Part shown: positions 9,164 to 17,568 of the stretch, piece after piece
Layout: each line of letters starts with the position of its first letter
Numbering within the stretch: position 1 is the first letter of the stretch
Origin: JAYODW01 sp038116745
GTDB taxonomy: Bacteria; Pseudomonadota; Gammaproteobacteria; Ga0077536
Reading direction: 5' to 3'
Length of the DNA: 64,000 nt
Assembly (NCBI GenBank): GCA_038116745.1
Contig: JAYODW010000004.1
Location: 66,454 to 130,453 of the forward strand
Notes under the pieces: generated by a model
Seen by the model: the letters and a program-made list of their open reading frames with translations, nothing else
The model's database searches: none
Told to the model about the DNA's origin: nothing
Position numbers and translations under genes: made by a program

Positions 9164-9846
9164 GCAACCACTTCCTGGACCCCGGTCTCACCACCCGCCA
9201 TCGTCATCAGGCCGCACTCAAGCGCAGGTCCGGGCTTCGTCGGGTCGTCGTAGTCGCTGTTGTCAGGGATCCCGTGCCGCTCGAGATAGGACTCGATATC
9301 GCTCGAGCCCCAGTCGAGCAGCGGTGCCACGCGGCGCGTCTCCTCCGGTCCGTCAGAAATCCCGCGAAGGGTGCTGCGGTAGGCGGTCTGCTCACGGCGG
9401 ATCCCGGTGAACCAGTAGTCAACGTCGAGCGCTTTCAGCGCGCGGCGGAACGGTTCGAGCTTTACCTCTCTCACGAAGTCCTCAAACCCCTCGTGCTGCG
9501 GACGCGGCACCCCGCCGCTCAGCGCCAGGCGTCGCGCCGGCGTGACCGCGGCGCTGAACACATGCAGGTGGAGCTGCCAGTCGCGGCACAGGCGCTCAAC
9601 ATATCGATAGGTCGCCGGCGTGTTGTAGCCGGTATCAACCCAGATGATCGGCAGCCCGGGCGCCTCCCGCTGCAGCAGATGCAGCAACGCGGCAGAGCCG
9701 GGCCGGAAATTGGTAGCCACCGCAGGGCGCCGCGCCTCCTGCAGGATCCGGGTAATCAGGCGCACAGCCGTGCACTCCAGCGTGCTGCGATGGTGGCGAA
9801 CGTGGCTGCCTGCCGCGGTTCCGGCAGCGCTTGCTGACTGTTGCAT
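9160..9846 (-). CDS. cysH: phosphoadenylyl-sulfate reductase
   Basis: Reduces PAPS to sulfite with thioredoxin; first gene of the cysH-cysG-cysI-DUF934 operon. 228 residues. Motifs include ATNFRPGSA at the nucleotide site, WVDTGYNTPATYRY and TGIRREQTAYR, with the redox-active Cys in ALECGL near the C-terminus. The Cys-Cys pairs of iron-sulfur APS reductases are absent, so the PAPS type is favoured. The His that normally follows ECGL is Met here. GGAG lies 8-9 bases before the ATG. Confidence 0.9.
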   Translation of the reverse strand: MQQSASAAGTAAGSHVRHHRSTLECTAVRLITRILQEARRPAVATNFRPGSAALLHLLQREAPGLPIIWVDTGYNTPATYRYVERLCRDWQLHLHVFSAAVTPARRLALSGGVPRPQHEGFEDFVREVKLEPFRRALKALDVDYWFTGIRREQTAYRSTLRGISDGPEETRRVAPLLDWGSSDIESYLERHGIPDNSDYDDPTKPGPALECGLMTMAGGETGVQEVVA

Positions 9847-10068
9847 TCGTTGATCTCCGCTGGCGTAAGCGAGGCGCGGAGTGTGGCGAAAGCGGCCGTG
9901 AAGCAGAAAGAATTTATCCGGCTAAGTTAATTCCGTCTGGCTATATACACGCCGATCCTCGACAGGTCTCGAGACCGCTCACGCTGGCGGCGCAGACCAG
10001 GATCCGCATGCCGCGGAGCGTGTAGTACAGTCGTCGCAGAACCATGTCGATCGCGGGAGGACGACATC
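9847..10068. promoter_or_regulatory. divergent promoter region between cysH and the monooxygenase
   Basis: 222 bases separate two divergent genes. The middle (about 9908-9955) is clearly AT-richer than its surroundings and contains TATATA and GGATAAATTC-like stretches suited to sigma-70 -10 elements on the minus strand. A GGGAGGA ribosome site precedes the plus-strand ATG at 10069. CysB control would be expected for cysH, but I cannot point to a convincing CysB site. Confidence 0.35.
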
Positions 10069-11892
10069 ATGAGCAGCAAAGCACCAGCGTTCACTCTGCC
10101 CACCAGCGAAGAGCTCGGCTTCGACCCGAGCGAACTGCGACGCCGCTATGCCGAAGAGCGGGACAAGCGCCTGCGTCCGGAAGGCAACGACCAGTATCGC
10201 GAGGTGACTGGAGACCTCGAGCGCTACAACGTCGATCCCTACATTGCAGCGCCAATCGTGCGCGAACCGGTGCAGGAAACCGTCAACACAATCATCATCG
10301 GCGGCGGTTTTGGTGGCCTGCTTGCGGCCGCCCGCCTGCAGGAAGCCGGCATCGAGGAGATCCGCATTATCGAGAAAGCCGGAGATTTCGGCGGCACCTG
10401 GTACTGGAACCGATATCCCGGGGCGCAGTGCGACATCGAATCCTACGTTTACCTGCCGCTGCTCGAGGAGGTCGGCTACATGCCGCAAGAAAAATACTCC
10501 TACGCGCCTGAGATCCTGGAGCACGCGCACCGCATCGGCCGACATTTCGACCTGTACGGCAAAACCTACTTTCAGACGCAGATCCTCGACATGCGTTGGG
10601 ACGATGCCACCAGCGAGTGGATAGTCAGGTCCGACCGTGGCGACGAGCTCCGTGCCCGTTACGTCATCATGTGCAGCGGCCCTCTGAATCGGCCGAAACT
10701 GCCCGGTATCCCTGGTGTGGAAAGCTTCCAGGGTCACACCTTTCACACCAGCCGCTGGGACTACGAATACACGGGGGGTGACTCCAGCGGAGGTATGCAC
10801 AAGCTCGCCGACAAGCGCGTCGGCATCATCGGCACCGGCGCTACCGCTATTCAGTGCGTCCCCTATCTTGGCCAGACCGCGCAGCAGCTTTTCGTTTTCC
10901 AGCGCACGCCCTCAGCCATCGACGAGCGCGGCAATACGCCGACCGACCCCGCCTGGGCCGAAAGCCTGAAACCCGGCTGGCAGGCTGAGCGCAATCTCAA
11001 CTTCGTCTCCATCCTGAGCGGGATCCCGCAGGAAGAAGACCTGGTCAACGATCGCTGGACGGATCTCTTTAAAGCGCTGGCAAAGCTCCTCGCTGCCGGC
11101 AGTAACGATGAGATGTCGATGGCCGATGTGGCCGCGATGTCGGAGATCGCGGACTACCGCAAGATGAACGACATCCGCGCGCGGGTCGCGCGCTCGGTGA
11201 CCGATCCGGAGGCTGCCGAGGCGCTCAAGCCCTGGTACCGCCAGTGGTGCAAACGACCCACTTTCAATGACGAATTTCTGCCGACCTTCAACCGCCCGAA
11301 CGTGACTCTGGTCGATACCCACGGCCAGGGGCCGGACCGTATCACCGAGCGCGGCGTGGTGGTCGACGGCGTGGAGTACGAACTCGACTGCCTGATCTTC
11401 GCCACAGGGTTCGAGGTTGGCACCGCTTATACCCGGCGCTCGGAATTCGAAGTTTACGGGCGCGACGGGCAGTCCCTGTCAGACTACTGGGCGGACGGCA
11501 TGCGGACGTTCCACGGCTTCCACAGCCATGGTTTCCCCAACTGCTTCCATATGGGTCTGACCCAGACCGGTCTCGCGCCGAACTTCACCTACATGCTTGA
11601 AGGCCAGGCGACGCATATTGCACACATCATTCAGGAAATGGCGCAGCGTGACCTGACCTGTGTCGAGGCGACGCCGACTGCTGAACAGGACTGGGTCAAC
11701 CTGGTGCACCAGCCGAACTTCATGTCCGACTACCTGGCCCACTGCACGCCCGGGTACTACAACAACGAAGGCCAGCAGGGTACTAACCACGGCTTCTTCG
11801 AGAACATCTACGGCGAGGGAGCGGTCCAGTTTTATCAGCTGCTGGAGCGCTGGCGTGAAGAAGGCTCGATGAGCGGACTGACTCTGACCTGA
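10069..11892 (+). CDS. flavin-containing (Baeyer-Villiger type) monooxygenase
   Basis: 607 residues with two Rossmann folds: FAD motif GGGFGGLLAA near residue 84 and NADPH motif GIIGTGATAIQ near residue 251. Between them lies the Baeyer-Villiger fingerprint F-x-G-x3-H-x3-W (FQGHTFHTSRW, about 221-231). Members insert oxygen next to a ketone, giving esters or lactones. The substrate is unknown. A beta-lactamase-fold esterase lies 0.8 kb away on the opposite strand. The hydroquinone genes 35 kb away recall the 4-hydroxyacetophenone pathway, where such an enzyme acts first, but that link is speculative. Confidence 0.88.
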   Translation: MSSKAPAFTLPTSEELGFDPSELRRRYAEERDKRLRPEGNDQYREVTGDLERYNVDPYIAAPIVREPVQETVNTIIIGGGFGGLLAAARLQEAGIEEIRIIEKAGDFGGTWYWNRYPGAQCDIESYVYLPLLEEVGYMPQEKYSYAPEILEHAHRIGRHFDLYGKTYFQTQILDMRWDDATSEWIVRSDRGDELRARYVIMCSGPLNRPKLPGIPGVESFQGHTFHTSRWDYEYTGGDSSGGMHKLADKRVGIIGTGATAIQCVPYLGQTAQQLFVFQRTPSAIDERGNTPTDPAWAESLKPGWQAERNLNFVSILSGIPQEEDLVNDRWTDLFKALAKLLAAGSNDEMSMADVAAMSEIADYRKMNDIRARVARSVTDPEAAEALKPWYRQWCKRPTFNDEFLPTFNRPNVTLVDTHGQGPDRITERGVVVDGVEYELDCLIFATGFEVGTAYTRRSEFEVYGRDGQSLSDYWADGMRTFHGFHSHGFPNCFHMGLTQTGLAPNFTYMLEGQATHIAHIIQEMAQRDLTCVEATPTAEQDWVNLVHQPNFMSDYLAHCTPGYYNNEGQQGTNHGFFENIYGEGAVQFYQLLERWREEGSMSGLTLT

Positions 11893-12080
11893 ACTGCGGC
11901 CACTGCAGCATCGCCCGGCGCGAGCAGAGCCCGCCGCGTCGGCCGCTCCAGGAAACGCCTCCAGCTGGCCGCGCAGCCTGCCGTGCTGGATGAAGTCAGC
12001 ACCAGCCTGCGCTCGGGCAAAGCAACGGTGGCCTGAGCAGACAGGCCGCATGAAAAGCGGCCGGTCCGTTCAGGTCCCGC

Positions 12081-12524
12081 TCAGGTGCCGTGGCGGTCAG
12101 CGACCATGCGCAGGGCCACACGCAGGTGTGAGTATTTCCACTCCCCGTTGACCTTCACGTAATCATCGTCATAGCGCAGCGCAAACCACTTTTCCTCACC
12201 GGTTTCTGCATAGGTCCACGGACCCATGATGTACCAGACCCCGGTCGCCCGATCACCGTTGACCTCGATGCGCGGGTTCATGATGTTGTGCTGGGAAAAG
12301 CTGAACATCTTGCGGAAATTCGCAAACAAATCCCGGATCTCGGCGTGCCCTACGGCCTTACCAAAATCATCGCTTTCCCAGATCCCGTCCTCCACAAAAA
12401 CCCCGGTTACCCGGTCAGGGTTGTGCAGGTCGTCGCAGATTTCGCAGTACAGCGCTTTCAGCTGCTTGATCGCTTCGATGTCTTCAAGTCGGGTAATGCG
12501 TTGCTCAAGTGCGCTCTGATCCAT
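12081..12524 (-). CDS. nuclear transport factor 2-like (SnoaL-type) protein
   Basis: 147-residue cone-shaped alpha+beta fold protein. The N-terminus has the typical LEQRITRLEDIEAIKQLKALY helix spread over residues 5-25, followed by YCEICDD and a central W-E-S-D segment. Family members act as isomerases, dehydratases or small binding proteins, often in aromatic or steroid catabolism. A GGGGAGA ribosome site precedes the ATG. Nothing in the sequence gives the substrate. Confidence 0.8.
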   Translation of the reverse strand: MDQSALEQRITRLEDIEAIKQLKALYCEICDDLHNPDRVTGVFVEDGIWESDDFGKAVGHAEIRDLFANFRKMFSFSQHNIMNPRIEVNGDRATGVWYIMGPWTYAETGEEKWFALRYDDDYVKVNGEWKYSHLRVALRMVADRHGT

Positions 12525-12667
12525 GTGATTCTCCCCTGTTGATGGAACACGCTGCTCTCGAATGGCTTACGCCACGAGCCGACTCAATGTACCCCATCGC
12601 ACGGCCGCAACCGACGCGCTGCAGACGAGCATTGGCAGCTTTCATCCGCACGCGGCCTGCCCCGGTG

Positions 12668-13831
12668 TCAGCCCCGACCGGCGTAGAGCGCAAGCTCGTA
12701 ATCAACCAGGGTGCTCAGCACCTGCGGGTCATTAGCCGGCAGCAGCTGCATCATCAACACAGCGGTCAGGCTGCGTTTGGGATCGATCCAGAAAAACGTG
12801 TTGTGCACCCCCGCCCAGGTCAGGCTGTAGGCACCCCGTCCGCCGGGAACGTCCTCGGTATTGAGCAGAAAAGACAGTCCCCAACGCTTCACCTGGCCAG
12901 GGAACATCTCCACCGGCAGCGCCATCGCGGGGTTGTCGCTCTCGAATTTGGGTACCTCGATCTCACCGATCGAGTTTTCGGCCATCAGTGCGACGGTTTC
13001 GGGTTTCAACACGCGCTGGCCGTCGAGCTGGCCGCCACCGAGCAGCATACGGGTGAAGCGCAGATAGTCGGCAGCGGTCGAATACAGGCCGCCACCGCCC
13101 ATCTGGAAATCCCCATCTGCAGGAAACTCAAACTCCAGACGACTGAGCCTGCCCTCGGGATCACGCGCCGCGGCGTCCACCAGCCGGTCCTTCATGTCTT
13201 CGCGCAGATCAAACGCGGTATCGCGCATGCTCAGCGGCGCAAACAGATTGTCCTCGAGAAAAGCGCCGAGTTTCTGGCCGCTGACAATCTCCACCAGACG
13301 TCCGGCCCAGTCGATACCGATGCCGTATTCCCAAGCGCTGCCCGGATCGAACACCAGCGGGGCGCGCAGCGAATCGAAGCTGCACGTGGTGATCGACGGC
13401 AGGCCCGCATGCTCCATGAAGCGCCCGACCTGGGCATTGAACAGGTCGTACGAGTACCCAGAGGTATGGGTCAGCAGGTGACGCAGGGTGATATCTCTGG
13501 CCGGGGCGCGCGTCTGTGGCGATCCATCCGGCGCAAAGCCCTCAAGTACGCAGGCCTCGCCAAGCTCGGGCGCGACAGTTTTCATTGGCTCATCAAGCGC
13601 CAGCAGGCCGCGCTCGACGAGCAGCATGGCCGCAGTCGCGGTAATTGCCTTGGTCATCGACGCAATGCGGAAAACCGAGTCAGTCTGCATGGCCACGTCC
13701 CGCTCGGGGCCCGTTACGCCGTGGGCACTTTCGTGAATAACACCGTCGGCGTCAGCAGCCATGGCCACAACCCCGGGGACGGCCCCGGAAGCGACGGCTC
13801 CTTCCAAAAGGTCTGCAATCTTCTGGTTCAT
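12668..13831 (-). CDS. beta-lactamase-fold serine hydrolase (EstB/class C-like)
   Basis: 387 residues from the ATG at 13831, which has AGGAGA 7 bases upstream; the frame extends further but without a better start. The serine beta-lactamase/DD-peptidase fold is shown by S-M-T-K (SxxK, near residue 69), HTSGYSYDLF and a C-terminal WAGVHNTFFWIDPK segment. No signal peptide is apparent, which argues for a cytoplasmic esterase rather than an antibiotic-degrading enzyme. It could hydrolyse ester products of the nearby monooxygenase; this is inference from proximity. Confidence 0.88.
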   Translation of the reverse strand: MNQKIADLLEGAVASGAVPGVVAMAADADGVIHESAHGVTGPERDVAMQTDSVFRIASMTKAITATAAMLLVERGLLALDEPMKTVAPELGEACVLEGFAPDGSPQTRAPARDITLRHLLTHTSGYSYDLFNAQVGRFMEHAGLPSITTCSFDSLRAPLVFDPGSAWEYGIGIDWAGRLVEIVSGQKLGAFLEDNLFAPLSMRDTAFDLREDMKDRLVDAAARDPEGRLSRLEFEFPADGDFQMGGGGLYSTAADYLRFTRMLLGGGQLDGQRVLKPETVALMAENSIGEIEVPKFESDNPAMALPVEMFPGQVKRWGLSFLLNTEDVPGGRGAYSLTWAGVHNTFFWIDPKRSLTAVLMMQLLPANDPQVLSTLVDYELALYAGRG

Positions 13832-14005
13832 GCGGATTCTCCTGTGCATTGAATAAGGCCGGCGGCCATGAAGCATGGCAGTGGTATTCGCGATCGTGAG
13901 TGCTTGTGCGGGCACTGGCTCGCGCTGCGTACTGCGGGGTCTGTCAGAAGCGGTCCCCGTCTCTCGTCTTCGCCACGGAGACAAACCGACGAGGTTCCTG
14001 GAGAG

Positions 14006-14470
14006 TCAGCCGATCGCTTCGCGGCAGCGCACCATGCCCAGGGTGTTCATGGTCATCACCGTCCGGTCGTCCTGATTTAGTACTTCCACCCGCGAGCGCA
14101 GGATCCCGCGGTCCGGTTTCGAGCGCGAGCGACGGGTTTCCACCACGGTCACGCGGGCGCGCAGGATATCTCCCGGACGTACCGGTATGAGCCAGCGGAT
14201 CTCATCAACGCCCGGCGAGCCAAGGCCCGCCACGGACGAAACATAGTGATCCACCAGCATGCGCATGAGCATGGCGCAGGTGTGCCACCCGCTCGTAATC
14301 AAGCCCCCGAAAGGAGACTCGCGAGCAGCCTCGGCATCAATATGGAAGGGCTGCGGATCGTATCGGCCGGCAAATTCGACCAGCTCCCGTTCGGACACCA
14401 CCGAGTGTCCAAACTCGTGGACTTCGCCCTCGACGTAGTCCTCGAAATATCGATCCTGCGGAGGGCGCAC
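14006..14470 (-). CDS. MaoC-family (R)-specific enoyl hydratase-like protein
   Basis: 154 residues of hot-dog fold. The hydratase signature is present: YDPQPFHIDAEAA followed by FGGLITSGWHT, with Asp and His as the expected catalytic pair. The start is GTG at 14470 with a weak ribosome site, 13 bases after the citrate synthase stop, so it is probably co-transcribed with gltA. Substrates are usually acyl-CoA esters; the exact one is unknown. Confidence 0.87.
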   Translation of the reverse strand: MRPPQDRYFEDYVEGEVHEFGHSVVSERELVEFAGRYDPQPFHIDAEAARESPFGGLITSGWHTCAMLMRMLVDHYVSSVAGLGSPGVDEIRWLIPVRPGDILRARVTVVETRRSRSKPDRGILRSRVEVLNQDDRTVMTMNTLGMVRCREAIG

Positions 14471-14483
14471 CGTGTTGCTCGGC

Positions 14484-15794
14484 TCAGCGCTTGTCCATGG
14501 ACACGTAGTCCCGGTGGGTATAGCCGGTATAGAGCTGCCGCGGCCGGCCGATACGCTGGCTCGGGTCCTCGATCATTTCATTCCACTGCGCGACCCAGCC
14601 GACCGTGCGCGCGAGCGCGAACAGCGCGGTGAACATCGTGGTGGGGAAGCCCATCGCCTTCAGCGTGATCCCGGAGTAGAAATCAATGTTCGGATAGAGC
14701 TTCTTCTCAATAAAGTATTCGTCAGAAAGCGCGATGCGCTCGAGCTCCATGGCCACGTCGAGAAGCGGATCATCCTTGATACCGAGCTCCGTCAAGACCT
14801 CGTGACAGGTTTTCTGCATCACTTTTGCGCGCGGGTCGTAGTTCTTGTAAACGCGATGTCCGAAGCCCATCAGGCGGAAGGGATCGTTCTTGTCCTTGGC
14901 CTTGTTGATGAATTCCGGAATGCGCTCCGGCGTTCCGATCTCCGACAGCATGTTCAGCGCGGCCTCGTTGGCACCGCCGTGGGCAGGCCCCCACAGACAG
15001 GCAATTCCTGCGGCAATGCACGCAAAGGGGTTTGCGCCAGAGGAGCTGGCCAGGCGCACCGTCGAAGTCGAGGCGTTCTGCTCGTGGTCAGCGTGCAGCG
15101 TGAAGATGCGGTCCAGCGCCCGGGACAGCACCGGATTCGGCTCATATTTGCAGGTCGGCACCGAAAAACACATTTTCAGAAAGTTCGACGCGTACTCCAG
15201 ATCGTTGTCCGGATAGACGAATGGCTGGCCTATCGAGTACTTGAAAGCCATCGCGGCAATCGTCGGCATTTTCGCGATCAGACGACGGCTCGCCACCATG
15301 CGCAGATAGGGGTCATTGATGTCGGTGGAGTCGTGATAGAAGGCAGATAGCGCGCCGACCACGCCACACATGATCGCCATCGGGTGAGCATCACGGCGGA
15401 AGCCGGAGAAAAACCGATGCAGCTGCTCGTGCACCATAGTGTGGTTGGTAATGGCGAGTTCGAACTCCTCGTACTCTGATCTGTTCGGCAGCTCACCGTG
15501 AAGCAGCAGGTAGGCAACCTCGATGAAATCGGCCTGCTCGGCAAGCTGGTCAATCGGGTAGCCGCGATAGAGCAGTATTCCTTCGTCGCCATCGATATAG
15601 GTGATCTTCGACTGGCAGCTTGCCGTGGATGTGAACCCCGGGTCATAGGTGAAGTAGCCGGATGCGCCATAAAGCTTGGAGATATCAATCACGCTCGGGC
15701 CGACCGAACCTGCCTGCATCGGCAGGTCGAAACTACCAACCGGGCTGGTCAGCGTACTGGTGTTTGCATCGCTGTTGTCTTGTGCACTGCTCAT
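14484..15794 (-). CDS. gltA: citrate synthase (type II)
   Basis: First enzyme of the TCA cycle; 436 residues. Visible motifs are GYPIDQLAEQADF, HHHDS-type active-site residues in HADHEQNASTSTVR, MGFGHRVYKNYDPRA, and the C-terminal Asp/Arg region ending GRPRQLYTGYTHRDY. An in-frame TTG at 15800 sits only 3 bases from the GAGAGG ribosome site, so I prefer the ATG at 15794 (9-base spacing). The N-terminus carries a Ser/Thr/Asn-rich extension of about 35 residues before the conserved fold. Confidence 0.96.
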   Translation of the reverse strand: MSSAQDNSDANTSTLTSPVGSFDLPMQAGSVGPSVIDISKLYGASGYFTYDPGFTSTASCQSKITYIDGDEGILLYRGYPIDQLAEQADFIEVAYLLLHGELPNRSEYEEFELAITNHTMVHEQLHRFFSGFRRDAHPMAIMCGVVGALSAFYHDSTDINDPYLRMVASRRLIAKMPTIAAMAFKYSIGQPFVYPDNDLEYASNFLKMCFSVPTCKYEPNPVLSRALDRIFTLHADHEQNASTSTVRLASSSGANPFACIAAGIACLWGPAHGGANEAALNMLSEIGTPERIPEFINKAKDKNDPFRLMGFGHRVYKNYDPRAKVMQKTCHEVLTELGIKDDPLLDVAMELERIALSDEYFIEKKLYPNIDFYSGITLKAMGFPTTMFTALFALARTVGWVAQWNEMIEDPSQRIGRPRQLYTGYTHRDYVSMDKR

Positions 15795-16010
15795 ATCCAA
15801 ATGCCTCTCAAAGTTCTTCTACCGTCTATCCGGCTGCGCGCAGAAAGTTGACCAGCGCCGGTTGCGCCGGACTACTTCCAGATAGCGGGGGTTCTAGTCG
15901 GGCGACCCTGCGTCGCCGACCGTCGAATCTACACCAAATGACGTGCCCAACGGTAGCGCGTGACCGCGCAGCAGCGGGCCGTCAGCGGCCGGTTCACAGG
16001 GCCTGCAAAG

Positions 16011-16742
16011 TCAGTGCGTGCTCTGCACCAACAGCAGGCATCCCAGCGCGAGGATAAGCATGTGCAACAGGCGCGCGAACTGCTCACGCGCAATGCGCTC
16101 ACCCAGCCAGCGACCACAGAAATTGCCCGCCACCAGACCGGGCAGACCCCAGGCCAGGAGCTCAAAAACACGCGCAGTCCACAGTCCAGCCAGCGCATGG
16201 GCGCCGCAGACCATCAGCGCCGTCGGCAGAAAATAGCCTGAAATAGTCGCGCGGAACTGTGCCGGCGACCACTGCGCCAGAGCACCGTAAATCACAACCG
16301 GCGGTCCGTTGATGTTGTAGGCCCCGCCCAGCACACCGGCACACAGACCGGCCAGGTAAACGGCCGGTCGCCAGGTCAGGCGCGGCAGCTGCGGGCTGAG
16401 CAGACTCCAGATTCCGAATAACACCAACACCACACCGAAGGCCGTCGTGATCCACACCCCAGGGATATACCGAATGGCGTAGATCCCCAGCGGGATCCCT
16501 GCCGTTGAGGCGACCAGCAGGCGACCCGCGGCGCGGAAGTCGATCTGCGACCACTCCCGCCGCAGCACAACCAGCACGGTCGCGAGTCCGGCCAGACCGA
16601 CCAGCGGTGTCGCGGTTTCGAGCCCCACCAGCATCACCAGCAGCGGCATCGCCACCAGCGCCGTGCCGAAGCCGACGCTCGCGTGAAGCGTGCTCGCTGC
16701 CACGAGCACCAGGAGGGTCAGCAGCGCCGCCTGTTCAGGCAT
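16011..16742 (-). CDS. TauE/SafE-family membrane anion exporter
   Basis: 243 residues, almost entirely hydrophobic, with about eight predicted membrane segments in two similar halves (motifs VGFGTALVAMPLLV and YNINGPPVVIYG). The family moves sulfite, sulfoacetate or other organic anions across the inner membrane. The start ATG at 16742 removes a charged, non-conserved upstream stretch. A sulfur role fits the sulfate-reduction operon in the window, but that operon is 6 kb away and the substrate is unproven. Confidence 0.85.
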   Translation of the reverse strand: MPEQAALLTLLVLVAASTLHASVGFGTALVAMPLLVMLVGLETATPLVGLAGLATVLVVLRREWSQIDFRAAGRLLVASTAGIPLGIYAIRYIPGVWITTAFGVVLVLFGIWSLLSPQLPRLTWRPAVYLAGLCAGVLGGAYNINGPPVVIYGALAQWSPAQFRATISGYFLPTALMVCGAHALAGLWTARVFELLAWGLPGLVAGNFCGRWLGERIAREQFARLLHMLILALGCLLLVQSTH

Positions 16743-16777
16743 CGGTGCCGGCGACGCAGCGCTGGAGCGGGTTTGAC

Positions 16778-17371
16778 CTAGCGCTGTTTCCAGGTACCGC
16801 CGGCGTCGCGGTAGTACCAGCCGCGGTCCGCTTTCGCGATCCAGCGCTCTGCAAACACGCTGCGGATCTGGTCGACCCACTCCGGGTGACCATTGATGCG
16901 CGCAATCTCGCGATAAAGCGCTTCCCAGTCGGTGTTCTGCTCGCTTATCAGCTGTCGCACCGCGTTGCGCTGGGCCAGCGGCACGGCGTTGCGATCACGG
17001 ATTTCAAGCAGCCCAGCACTCGTCAGACCGACCGCGCCGCCATCCAGAAAGGGCTTGATCTGCGGGAAGCGGTTTTTAAGGGACTGTTCAAGGGCACGTG
17101 AGGCCGGCGACTGCGCATCGAAATCCGCCTGCTGCGCCGCGGCCGCCGGGATCAGCAGATCCAGCAGTCGCAGACCAAGCGGCGTTGTAGGTACCAGCAT
17201 AAGCCCGGGTGCGACAGACGCGGCTTCGTCAGCGCCCTGCGCACCGCGGACTTCATCAATGATGCGATCGGCCGCCTGCTGCGCGGCAGCCTCAGGGAAA
17301 TAAATGTTGATCGTCACGCAGCCGACCAAAAACACGATGAGGCCGAACAGACCGGTGTAGATGGATTTCAT
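16778..17371 (-). CDS. ydbL: YdbL-family (DUF1318) lipoprotein
   Basis: 197 residues. A short hydrophobic leader ends in the lipobox LVGC (Cys at about residue 18), directly followed by the family signature VTINIYFPEAAAQQAADRII. In E. coli YdbL works with YnbE and the AsmA-like protein YdbH in outer-membrane lipid homeostasis. Here it is about twice the usual length, with an extra C-terminal segment ending WYYRDAGGTWKQR that resembles an SH3-like tail. The YdbH homologue lies 11 kb away and no YnbE was found. GGAGG lies 11 bases before the ATG. Confidence 0.88.
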   Translation of the reverse strand: MKSIYTGLFGLIVFLVGCVTINIYFPEAAAQQAADRIIDEVRGAQGADEAASVAPGLMLVPTTPLGLRLLDLLIPAAAAQQADFDAQSPASRALEQSLKNRFPQIKPFLDGGAVGLTSAGLLEIRDRNAVPLAQRNAVRQLISEQNTDWEALYREIARINGHPEWVDQIRSVFAERWIAKADRGWYYRDAGGTWKQR

Positions 17372-17568
17372 CAAATGCCCGTCCTCCGCAATGGCTGATA
17401 AGGCGCGCCGGGTAACGACGCTCGAGTGCATTGCCATAGTGTACCCTCTGCCTCCGTCATCCCTCGCAGCAGCAGAGCACCTCTGGCGTTGTCGAACACC
17501 CGCACCATCCCACTTCCTGCCGGCGACCTGCGACGGCTGCTGCCCGCTGCGCTGTTACAACGACACCC

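Noticed and set aside
12509..13852. Long plus-strand open frame (447 codons)
   Set aside because: It is antisense to the beta-lactamase-fold hydrolase, lacks family motifs and a conserved start, and arises from high GC.
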